From contig CAZFAP010000185.1 in NCBI GenBank assembly GCA_964516325.1, positions 1 to 9,611 on the forward strand: a stretch of DNA of 9,611 bases, given 5' to 3'. Made by a program: the position numbers and the translations under genes. The notes beneath the pieces are model-generated. The model made no database searches. It was given only the letters and a program-made list of their open reading frames with translations, and was not told the origin of the DNA. The DNA comes from CAZFAP01 sp964516325. GTDB lineage: Bacteria; Auribacterota; JABMQX01. This document shows, in pieces, positions 1 to 5,594 of the stretch. Position 1 is the first letter of the stretch; each line of letters opens with the position of its first letter.

Positions 1-204
1 GGCTCGTACCGGCCGTGCGGGGAACGGGAAACCCCTGAAATACAGCCACACCCCTTCGATTCTGGTGCAATCCCTCACTTATGGTTGATGAGGCGCATGG
101 GCAATCCTGGCACCCCTCGCATGGGGACGTAACCGCAGGGCGCGCAGAGACAGTACGGCGCGTGGGAAAAGGGTGGCGTGGGGGGCCTGCCTATCGCAAG
201 CATT

Positions 205-226
205 CATGGGCGAGACGCCCGTGCCA
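205..226. repeat. Palindromic intergenic repeat, single-hairpin copy
   Basis: A seven-base-pair hairpin is formed by CATGGGC (205-211) and GCCCGTG (217-223, one G-T wobble) around the loop GAGAC. The 19-base string GGGCGAGACGCCCGTGCCA (208-226) recurs exactly at 5499-5517, inside a larger double-hairpin copy. Both copies lie between genes and both are preceded by ATTC. There is no T-tract, so it does not look like a terminator. I infer a member of a dispersed palindromic repeat family. Similar strings recur in intergenic DNA of PVC-type genomes, which I state from memory only. Confidence 0.7.
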
Positions 227-307
227 GTTTCCTTTTGACCCGGCTGCCGCCCCGACGGTTCGTTGTCCGCCCGTAACTGAGGGATGACGCTTGAGCGAGT
301 TTTGCTC

Positions 308-336
308 TTGACACGGCGACACAGGAGGGCTAATGT
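308..336 (+). promoter_or_regulatory. Sigma-70 promoter of the tRNA-Val/tRNA-Asp unit
   Basis: A perfect -35 hexamer TTGACA (308-313) is separated by exactly 17 bases from a -10 hexamer TAATGT (331-336), which matches TATAAT at four of six positions. Transcription would start near 343, giving a 5' leader of about 26 bases before the first mature tRNA at 369. That spacing suits stable-RNA promoters, and the strength of the -35 box fits a highly expressed tRNA unit. Confidence 0.75.
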
Positions 337-368
337 AGTGCGCGAGAATTGTTGGCGAGGCCCCACCC

Positions 369-441
369 GGGCGGTTAGCTCAGTTGGGAGAGCGCATGCC
401 TTACAAGCATGAGGTCGTGGGTTCAAACCCCGCATCGCCCA
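369..441 (+). tRNA. tRNA-Val (anticodon UAC)
   Basis: The full cloverleaf can be folded by hand. The acceptor stem is 369-375 with 434-440 (one G-U pair) and the discriminator is A441. The D arm is 378-381 with 390-393. The anticodon stem is 395-399 with 407-411 around the loop CTTACAA, with anticodon TAC at 402-404. The T stem is 417-421 with 429-433 around TTCAAAC. The 73-base length is standard for this class. The CCA end is not encoded (TGA follows A441), so it must be added after transcription by the tRNA nucleotidyltransferase. It is the first gene of a two-tRNA unit under the promoter at 308-336. Confidence 0.96.
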
Positions 442-526
442 TGAAAAGGCGGCTATGCTTCCCGTGCCGGGAAACATGCACCAGGTCCCTCGCCCGCGCG
501 ATTGTTGTCCGCTCTTGCGGGAATGC

Positions 527-600
527 GGGGGCGTAGCTCAATTGGTTAGAGTACCAGACTGTCGATCTGGGTGTTGCGGGTTCGAGTCCCGTCGCTCCCG
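527..600 (+). tRNA. tRNA-Asp (anticodon GUC)
   Basis: The acceptor stem is 527-533 with 593-599 (one G-U pair) and the discriminator is G600, the identity base expected for tRNA-Asp. The D stem is 536-539 with 549-552. The anticodon stem is CCAGA/TCTGG (554-558/566-570) around CTGTCGA, with anticodon GTC at 561-563. The T stem is 576-580 with 588-592 around TTCGAGT. It is 74 bases long. The bases after G600 are TCA, so CCA is not encoded. It lies 85 bases after tRNA-Val on the same strand and has no clear promoter of its own, so co-transcription is likely. Confidence 0.96.
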
Positions 601-1258
601 TCATGTGTAAGTGCCGATTCTCCGCAGACCCACCTCAAAAGGTTCTGCACCGTTTCTGTGGCGCCCTTCCTCTCTGTCGAGTCTTGACGCCAGCCAGAAA
701 TCCGTCAGTAAAGGCCCTTGTGCATACCGTTGTCCTGTCTCGCCGCGACGCGCGTCATCGCCTTTTCCAATTTCCATCCTAAGCAGCCGTGAAAAAGAGT
801 GGCCCCCAAAAAACGGGGTTTCCTGACCGGTTTTCGGACACAATTCGCTGATTCTGGGAGGGCAACCGCCACCGGAATCTGAAGGGAGACCTCTCGATTT
901 GTGTGCGCAACTGCCTCTCGCCCAAGCAAATGCGGGATAAGTTGGGCGTTGAAGGCTGATGCCTGCGAGGACTTGGGATTGCCCGAGAAGGCGGCATTGC
1001 GCGTCCTGATTTGACAAATTTGTGCGCCGAGGTGCACGCCAAGACCTCTGGGCCACCGCACGGCGGGTGAGTCCGGGGTGAACAACGAGAAGAGATGCAG
1101 AAGCGGTCGCCTGCACGTCGGTTGTTCCTGAAAGTCAACGACCGTCATCGCGGCCACCTCTACCTGTGTTAGCCAGCCAGGGATGCGCACCTCACATGGC
1201 GATCTTGCCCGACTGGGCGCCGGTGTCTTCGGTGATTGGCGGCGTCAGGCGGTCTGCT
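601..1258. other. Gene-free stretch downstream of the tRNAs
   Basis: No convincing gene is visible here on either strand. Overlapping open frames exist on the minus strand, up to about 170 codons, but their translations are low in recognisable motifs, rich in Arg, Pro and Ser, and mutually overlapping, as expected for chance frames in GC-rich DNA. A modest imperfect hairpin (624-648) follows tRNA-Asp but lacks a T-run. Some of this DNA may be decayed sequence belonging to the glycosidase relic that follows, but I could not follow that similarity upstream of 1259. Confidence 0.6.
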
Positions 1259-1435
1259 GGCCTGAAAATCGGCGCCGTGAAGCGCCTCGTCATGACCGGC
1301 CCCGACGAGAATTCCTTCAACGAGCCGGGCAAGCCCCCCGCCGTCACCATTCGCGAAGAGGCGGTTCCCGAATGGAAGGGAAGCCTGACGCTCGACAAGC
1401 TGAGCCTGACCATTCTGCTCCTGACTCAGGAGTGA
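1259..1435 (+). pseudogene. Orphan C-terminal tail of a GH51-type alpha-L-arabinofuranosidase
   Basis: The reading frame ending with TGA at 1433-1435 encodes about 58 residues. They include VKRLVMTGPDENSFNEPGK and then AVTIREE, and they finish with a hydrophobic strand, LDKLSLTILLL. In GH51 arabinofuranosidases the C-terminal beta-sandwich domain (Alpha-L-AF_C, PF06964) ends with a 'LTG-D-x-x-x-EN-(S/T)-F-x-x-P-x-x-V' signature followed by a closing beta-strand resembling 'L(P)xxSVTVL', and this stretch matches that pattern. No catalytic (beta/alpha)8 barrel with its two Glu residues lies upstream, and the same frame upstream has no recognisable domain. I therefore read it as a remnant of a larger, mostly deleted gene. 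A chance resemblance, or a short gene of unrelated function with a GTG start near 1166, cannot be excluded. Confidence 0.5.
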
Positions 1436-1500
1436 ATGTAATGCCTCAGTTATGGGCGGGGGATCCCCGTGCGGTGGGGGACCGTCCGTACGAAGAGTGG

Positions 1501-1530
1501 AACCGCAGATGAACGCAGATGGACGCAGAT
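1501..1530. repeat. 10-bp tandem repeat, three units (AACGCAGAT type)
   Basis: Three consecutive decamers, AACCGCAGAT, GAACGCAGAT and GGACGCAGAT, share the core CGCAGAT with exact 10-base periodicity, about one helical turn. The array ends in AAGAAACAGG. A two-unit degenerate relative, AACCGCAGGG-CGCGCAGAGA, may be present at 131-150. The array lies in the gap between the glycosidase relic and rpoN and is not part of any convincing reading frame. It lies more than 95 bases upstream of the rpoN promoter, so a regulatory role is possible but unsupported. Confidence 0.65.
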
Positions 1531-1625
1531 AAGAAACAGGCGAGCGCTGACTCGCCCCGGGGGTCGGACTCTTGTGGGGTTGTCCCCCCTGAGACTGAGG
1601 CGTTGCCGAACGCGTTTTCTTTTTG

Positions 1626-1654
1626 TTGACACGTGGCACCATTCCTGCTATACA
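1626..1654 (+). promoter_or_regulatory. Sigma-70-type promoter of rpoN
   Basis: A perfect TTGACA (1626-1631) and TATACA (1649-1654, four of six TATAAT matches) are separated by exactly 17 bases. Transcription should start near 1661, leaving a leader of about 75 bases before the rpoN ATG at 1736. The T-rich run just upstream (TTTTCTTTTTG, ending at 1625) may act as a weak UP-like element. This is the strongest promoter match near rpoN and should give housekeeping expression. Confidence 0.75.
1634..1649 (+). promoter_or_regulatory. Candidate sigma-54 (-24/-12) promoter interleaved with the rpoN sigma-70 promoter
   Basis: The string TGGCACCATTCCTGCT aligns to the sigma-54 consensus TGGCACG-N4-TTGCW with 10 of 12 defined positions matching. 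The invariant GG (1635-1636) and GC (1647-1648) are exactly 10 bases apart. The predicted start, about 12 bases after the GC, falls near 1660, almost the same base as for the sigma-70 promoter. Sigma-54 binding would therefore compete with sigma-70 polymerase. This is inferred from the motif alone; no enhancer-binding-protein site was identified. Confidence 0.5.
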
Positions 1655-1735
1655 GACACAGGATGGTGAATCACCTCCTATTTCAGCTCGATGCCTCGAC
1701 GGGGCTGGTGGAGATGTACACTTTGGGGACTGCCC

Positions 1736-3205
1736 ATGGAACTCAGGCTCGATCTGCTTCAATCCCAGGTTCAGAAGCCCATCATAACGATTATGATGTC
1801 GCCGCAGATGCAGCAGGCCATCCGGTTGCTGCAACTGCCGATCCTTGAGCTGAGCCAGAAAATCGAGGAGGAGCTCGCTCAGAACCCCGTTCTCGAGGAG
1901 GCCCCGTCAGAAGAGGCCCCCGCACCCAGCGCACAAGAGCCTTCCGATCCGGCCGAACCGCCCGAGCCGTCCGGGGAGTCTGCCGCCAAAGAAGTGGGAT
2001 TTGACGAGGAGTTCGGCGCCCTCGCGAAGATCGACGACGAGTGGCGGGATTTTTTCCGTCAGACGGCGCCCTATAATAAGCGCTCGGAGGAAGAAGAGGA
2101 GAAAAGAGCCTTCGTCGAAAGCTCCATCACTCGCGACGATACCCTCGAGGAAGGACTGGTGCGTCAAATGGTCCTCTCCGGCGCCGATGAGGAACAGAAA
2201 AAGCTCGGTCTGTTCATTATTGGCCACATTGACGACAGCGGGTATCTGGCTACTGACATCGAAGACCTCAGTCGTCTCTCCGGAAAACCCGCTGAGCAGA
2301 TTGAAGAAGTGCTCAAGATTATCCAGAGGTTTGAGCCCAGCGGTGTGGGAGCGCGAACCCTCCAGGAGTCGCTTCTGCTCCAATTGAGGAGTCTCGGTCG
2401 GCAGGATAGCCTTGCTTATCGAATCATCGAGAAGCACATTTCCGAACTCGGGAAGAAGAAGTTTCCCAAGATCGCTCGAGACCTCAATGTCAGCATGGAG
2501 GAAGTTCAGGACGCCGTCGAAGAGATTGCCAAACTCGTTCGGCGTCCGGGGCGCCTTGTTGGGCCGGAAAACACGCAGTACATCGTCCCCGACATCGTGC
2601 TCCGCCACGATGGTGGGGACTTTGAGATCGTGGTAAACGACGAACGCATTCCGCACCTTCGCATAAGCGACTTCTATCGGCGAATGATGTCGGACGACAA
2701 TCTGACGCGGGAAGTGCGGGAATACATCAAAGAGAAGATTCACGCGGGGAAGTGGTTAATCAAGAATATCCACCAGCGCCAGCAGACCCTCTACAAGATC
2801 GCGCAGGAGATTATTACCGTCCAGAAGAAGTTCCTGGGTTCGTCCGGAGGCGGGGGGCTAAAGCCCTTAACGATGCATCAAGTTGCGCAGGTGGTAGGTC
2901 TCCACGAGTCCACAGTCAGCCGCGCCCTATCCAATAAATATATTGAGACGCCGAGAGGTCTTTTCCCTCTGAAGTATTTCTTCACGACGGCCATCGAAAC
3001 CACGGATGGCGGAGAGGTCTCCTCTCGCCAGGTCAAGCACGTCCTCAAGGAATTGGTGGACAAAGACGACCCGAGGAGGCCGTTGAGTGATGAAGCGCTG
3101 GTGAAGCTCATCAGCGACCGCGGAATGAAAATCGCCCGCCGCACCGTAGCTAAATACCGCAAAGAACTCGGGATTCTCCCCTCCCACCTCCGAAAGCAGT
3201 TCTGA
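1736..3205 (+). CDS. rpoN: RNA polymerase sigma-54 factor (RpoN)
   Basis: This is a 489-residue sigma-54, the alternative sigma factor that directs core RNA polymerase to -24/-12 promoters and needs an AAA+ enhancer-binding activator to open them. Region I (about residues 1-55) is Gln- and Leu-rich, with SPQMQQAIRLLQLPILEL and AQNPVLEE. Region II (56-125) is acidic and Pro/Glu-rich. The core-binding part holds IDDSGYL (165-171), FEPSGVGARTL (199-209) and IVPDIVLR (283-290). The DNA-binding part has WLIKNIHQRQQTL (340-352), a helix-turn-helix around 378-400 with HESTVSRALSNKYI, then TPRGLFPLKYFF. The RpoN box ARRTVAKYR spans 467-475. Every family landmark is present and the length is typical. 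I chose the ATG at 1736 because region I begins exactly there and GGGGA (1725-1729) lies six bases upstream. An in-frame ATG at 1691 would add 15 residues with no family match. A glycine run (371-374) before the helix-turn-helix is unusual. The gene appears monocistronic. Confidence 0.97.
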   Translation: MELRLDLLQSQVQKPIITIMMSPQMQQAIRLLQLPILELSQKIEEELAQNPVLEEAPSEEAPAPSAQEPSDPAEPPEPSGESAAKEVGFDEEFGALAKIDDEWRDFFRQTAPYNKRSEEEEEKRAFVESSITRDDTLEEGLVRQMVLSGADEEQKKLGLFIIGHIDDSGYLATDIEDLSRLSGKPAEQIEEVLKIIQRFEPSGVGARTLQESLLLQLRSLGRQDSLAYRIIEKHISELGKKKFPKIARDLNVSMEEVQDAVEEIAKLVRRPGRLVGPENTQYIVPDIVLRHDGGDFEIVVNDERIPHLRISDFYRRMMSDDNLTREVREYIKEKIHAGKWLIKNIHQRQQTLYKIAQEIITVQKKFLGSSGGGGLKPLTMHQVAQVVGLHESTVSRALSNKYIETPRGLFPLKYFFTTAIETTDGGEVSSRQVKHVLKELVDKDDPRRPLSDEALVKLISDRGMKIARRTVAKYRKELGILPSHLRKQF

Positions 3206-3754
3206 CCTCCCTGCAGAGCCAAGTTTCATTGAGGTTCCTCTCGAATAGACGAATCTGTCGTGCCTCAGCGGGCGTGTAATCCTGGGGTCAGGCAGTGTCC
3301 ACCGGGAGATGTGCGATACAAAACACCGGCGCCATTGCCGAGAGTGGCCGCATGGATCTCACGGGGAGCTCAGATGTTTCCGATGTCCCGACCGGTGTTG
3401 CGCGATGTCCTGGCGAGGTGGCTGACCCCGGTCTGCCACGCGTGTCTGAGCACGCGCGAGGGCTTGTGCGCATGGTCGTAGTCATCGCGCGGGTTGTCAA
3501 GAGGCCCACAAGGCGTGCAATACTTGAGCTTCGAGCGGGTTAGGGGAGCTTCTGTCGGCGGGAGCGGAGTTCCCGTGCCCGAGAATCCGATGGATGTTCT
3601 CGAAATCTTCCGCGCGACTTCTGCCATGAAAATGAGCGACACGCAGCCAAGATTTTCATCGTGTCCGGGCCAACGATGTTCATGAGCCACTGCGGTTGTT
3701 CTCTCTTGTCGTGTGTCAGCCACGCCCGCACCCCCCCCCCATGACTGAGGGGTT
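3206..3754. other. Gene-free stretch after rpoN, low coding potential
   Basis: No recognisable gene is present. Open frames on both strands overlap one another and have biased Arg/Pro/Ser translations. The minus-strand frame that carries methyltransferase similarity further right continues open to 3370, but the family similarity stops at about 3755, so the rest is probably read-through into unrelated DNA. A run of exactly ten C residues sits at 3731-3740. No intrinsic terminator with a T-run is evident after rpoN. I cannot assign a role to this stretch. Confidence 0.55.
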
Positions 3755-4229
3755 AATCCAAAACGCTCTGCATCAGCGTGGAGGTTGAATCTCTTCCACA
3801 CGATTTCGTTTCTGAAGTTGACGGGGCCGAATATCGCGTCCATCAGAATCTTGAGATAATGGCTCGCCGTTTCGTCGCAGTGCAGGTAAATGCTGCGCGT
3901 GGATTTCGGTACGCGTCGCAGTTCGATCAAGCGGGGAGCCATCATGGACAGATAGGCGAGCATATCGTTTTCGCCGAGAAACTTGCGGAACCCCTACATC
4001 GCCTGCGAAGCCGTCCCGCCTTGCTCGACGGTTGTCTGATAGGATGCGGCGGCGGCCTATTCCCAACGCCATGTGTCTTCGAGGGCCTTGATCTGTGCCG
4101 CGGCCTGCGACCCGTTGTGCTCGGCGAAAAGGGTGTTATAGTCCTGGTTGCTTTTAAGGGAGGGTCCAGATAGATGAGGTCCACGGACTCGTCTTCGATA
4201 TACCGTCGGAGGATTTCGAGCAGGTTGCG
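3755..4229 (-). pseudogene. Decayed N-terminal fragment of a site-specific DNA methyltransferase (N6/N4 type)
   Basis: Read on the minus strand from about 4229, the translation gives RRNLLEILRRYIEDESVDLI, then YLDPP. After a shift of frame come NQDYNTLFAEHNGSQAAAQ, then FRKFLGENDMLAYLSMMAPR, SIYLHCDETASHYLKILMDA and FGPVNFRNEIVWKR. This order matches the family of DNA adenine/cytosine-N4 methyltransferases with motif IV DPP(F/Y), here spoiled by the frameshift right after DPP (near 4153-4157, one base missing relative to the family reading frame). Two in-frame TAG codons follow, at 4059-4057 and 3996-3994. Similarity ends around 3755, so the rest of the protein, including the expected AdoMet-binding FxGxG motif, is absent. 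The fragment is therefore dead and truncated at one or both ends. It lies just downstream of, and on the same strand as, the DUF362 gene. A single sequencing error could explain the frameshift but not the two stops and the missing half. Confidence 0.85.
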
Positions 4230-4285
4230 CCGGGTGTGTTTGGGCTGCCCACTCTATTTCTCAGGTTGCGCTGAAAGCTGCGGTG

Positions 4286-5266
4286 TCAGCTCTTGACTTC
4301 AAGAAGCTCGATCTGCGTCGGGTTGGCGGCACCCAGGCCCATTTGAGCCGCGAGGTCAATGTGTTTTGTCGAGGGGCGGATGGGGCCCTGCATTCCCCTC
4401 TTATGCCGCATGGCGAGAATTTCGTTTGCGGCGACGGTGTCTATGGCGATGGTATCGGCGCTCATCATCATGCCGGAGTAGTCCCAGCGGTGAGTCGGGC
4501 TGAAGGATGGACCGTTGTCGTACTGCCCCTGAGCACCATCGAGAATGATGAGGCGGGTTTTCTTGCGAATTGGGTCGAGGGCGTTCAGCTCCGCCAGCCG
4601 GGAACAATTCTCGGGATGGAGGTCTCCGGGATTCGGAACGGCGCCGAGGTGGTTTTTCAACGAGGCGGTGATTCCAGAGATGACGTGGTGCTTGAGGACC
4701 GGAACGTTGATCAGGGCATCCACATCGTCCACCAATACCTTGCTCAGCTTCGTCTCTACGCCGCGAAGCTTTGCGGGATAGACGTACTCCTTCGTGGCGT
4801 AGCACTTGGCGCCCTTCGAGGAATCGTTCAGGGTGAAGCGGCACTTCTTCAGGTCATCGTCGGAACGATCGAAGATGACCATGCGGGCCGGGTCTAACCC
4901 CGCGCTCGCCATGCTCTCTACGATGACCTGGACCGTTTCAGGATTTGTCGTTACGGGCGGGTAGAGGCAGTTGACCTTGATCGCAATCTTTTCCGTTGCC
5001 GAGAAGAGGGACTTCCACGCGTCGGAAACTGAGCTTTTTCCGGTCAGCTCGCAAATCAGGCGATCAATCATCTTCCTGGCGACAGCCGGATCAAGTTTTC
5101 TTTCTTTGAAATAGGCCGGGTCGCGCATCAAGACGACGCGGCTCTTTTTGGCTTCGGCGGTTGCTTTGCCAATCAAGCTCCTACCGACAGAAACGCCGAC
5201 GGCGGCACCGAACGCTCCTTTGAGGAATGTCCTCCGCGAAACAGGCTCAAAAGTCTGGGGGTTCAT
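4286..5266 (-). CDS. Tat-exported DUF362 domain protein
   Basis: A 326-residue protein with a twin-arginine signal: SRRTFLKG at residues 10-17, a hydrophobic Gly/Ala/Val stretch to about 32, and probable cleavage after ATAEA (35-39). It should fold in the cytoplasm and be exported by the Tat system. The mature part has DUF362 features: KVNC (97-100), INVPVLKHH (186-194), then TASLKNHLGAVP (200-211), ILDGAQGQYDNGP (240-252) and SADTIAIDTVAA (269-280). Some DUF362 proteins carry a ferredoxin-like cluster domain. No CxxCxxC array is present here, so this is the stand-alone form. The biochemical role of DUF362 is not established and I do not assign one. The start at 5266 is preferred over an in-frame ATG at 5281 because AAAGGAGA (5278-5271) lies four bases before it. 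It is separated by a terminator-like hairpin from the large gene upstream on the same strand, so it is probably transcribed alone. Confidence 0.88.
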   Translation of the reverse strand: MNPQTFEPVSRRTFLKGAFGAAVGVSVGRSLIGKATAEAKKSRVVLMRDPAYFKERKLDPAVARKMIDRLICELTGKSSVSDAWKSLFSATEKIAIKVNCLYPPVTTNPETVQVIVESMASAGLDPARMVIFDRSDDDLKKCRFTLNDSSKGAKCYATKEYVYPAKLRGVETKLSKVLVDDVDALINVPVLKHHVISGITASLKNHLGAVPNPGDLHPENCSRLAELNALDPIRKKTRLIILDGAQGQYDNGPSFSPTHRWDYSGMMMSADTIAIDTVAANEILAMRHKRGMQGPIRPSTKHIDLAAQMGLGAANPTQIELLEVKS

Positions 5267-5352
5267 CAGGTCTCCTTTCACCTGCTGTTGTGTTCGTCCT
5301 TTGGCTGCACATTCAGTTCAGCTTTTGCGGCCCCCTTCCTTGCGCCGCGGTT

Positions 5353-5381
5353 AGAATTGCAGCCAGTATCACCCCTGTCAA
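5353..5381 (-). promoter_or_regulatory. Candidate sigma-70 promoter for the DUF362 gene
   Basis: On the minus strand a perfect TTGACA (5381-5376) is followed after 17 bases by AATTCT (5358-5353), preceded by TG in the extended -10 position. The -10 match is weak (three of six). Transcription would start near 5346, about 80 bases before the ATG at 5266. The perfect -35 and correct spacing make it the best candidate in this gap, but it is only a motif match. Confidence 0.38.
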
Positions 5382-5467
5382 GCTGATTTTTAGTCGGTGC
5401 GTGCCCCCCCCAGTCTCCGGTGGCGAGCTATACGCGGCTTGATCAGCAGAGGGTCGAGAGTCCTTTT

Positions 5468-5518
5468 GTGGCATGGGCATCTTGCCCATGATTCCCACGG
5501 GCGAGACGCCCGTGCCAC
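5468..5518. repeat. Double-hairpin palindromic intergenic repeat
   Basis: Two perfect seven-base-pair hairpins lie side by side: CATGGGC/GCCCATG with loop ATCTT (5472-5490) and CACGGGC/GCCCGTG with loop GAGAC (5496-5514). The unit is bracketed by GTGGC (5468-5472) and GCCAC (5514-5518), which are complementary, so the whole could fold as a three-way junction. The right half shares 19 identical bases with the copy at 208-226. It has no T-run and sits between two same-strand genes. I infer a mobile or dispersed palindromic element of REP-like character. No transposase is present in the window. Confidence 0.75.
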
Positions 5519-5528
5519 CACTAAGAAA

Positions 5529-5568
5529 GGAAGGGCCCGTCCGACACTCTCGGCCGGACGGGCCTTCC
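5529..5568 (-). terminator. Intrinsic-type terminator of the large surface-protein gene
   Basis: A long GC-rich inverted repeat pairs 5555-5568 (CGGACGGGCCTTCC) with 5529-5543 (GGAAGGGCCCGTCCG), giving 14 base pairs with one bulged G and an 11-base loop. Read on the minus strand, the stem begins about 27 bases after the stop codon of the large gene and is followed by TTTCTT, a short interrupted T-tract. The position and stem strength fit a Rho-independent terminator. The poor T-run makes its efficiency uncertain. Confidence 0.65.
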
Positions 5569-5594
5569 CAAGTCCTGGCGACTACACTCACCTG

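Noticed and set aside
624..648. Hairpin after tRNA-Asp as an intrinsic terminator
   Set aside because: The stem is only five pairs plus two beyond a mismatch, with no T-run after it. It is too weak to call.
601..1190. Overlapping minus-strand frames of 119-171 codons
   Set aside because: Three overlapping frames in the same DNA, no recognisable domains, biased Arg/Pro/Ser content and no ribosome binding sites; taken as chance frames.
1633..1848. Short upstream frame overlapping the rpoN start, a possible leader peptide
   Set aside because: It has no good ribosome binding site, starts upstream of the predicted transcription start, and runs over 100 bases into rpoN in another frame. Its content follows from rpoN codons.
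1907..2743. Long 278-codon open frame antisense to rpoN
   Set aside because: It lies wholly inside rpoN on the other strand, and its translation is the mirror of a highly conserved gene with no recognisable motif of its own. Long antisense frames are common in GC-rich genes.
4283..4897. 204-codon plus-strand frame over the DUF362 gene
   Set aside because: It is antisense to an intact DUF362 gene with clear motifs and its own ribosome binding site. The antisense translation shows no family features.
5404..5411. Run of eight C residues upstream of the DUF362 gene as a switch
   Set aside because: It lies outside any gene and upstream of the candidate promoter. There is no link to expression beyond the run itself.
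5469..5517. TGGCAC/TGGCAT strings in the palindromic repeat as sigma-54 promoters
   Set aside because: On both strands the distance from the GG to a downstream GC is not 10 bases (12 at best), so the required -24/-12 spacing fails. The strings are explained by the repeat.
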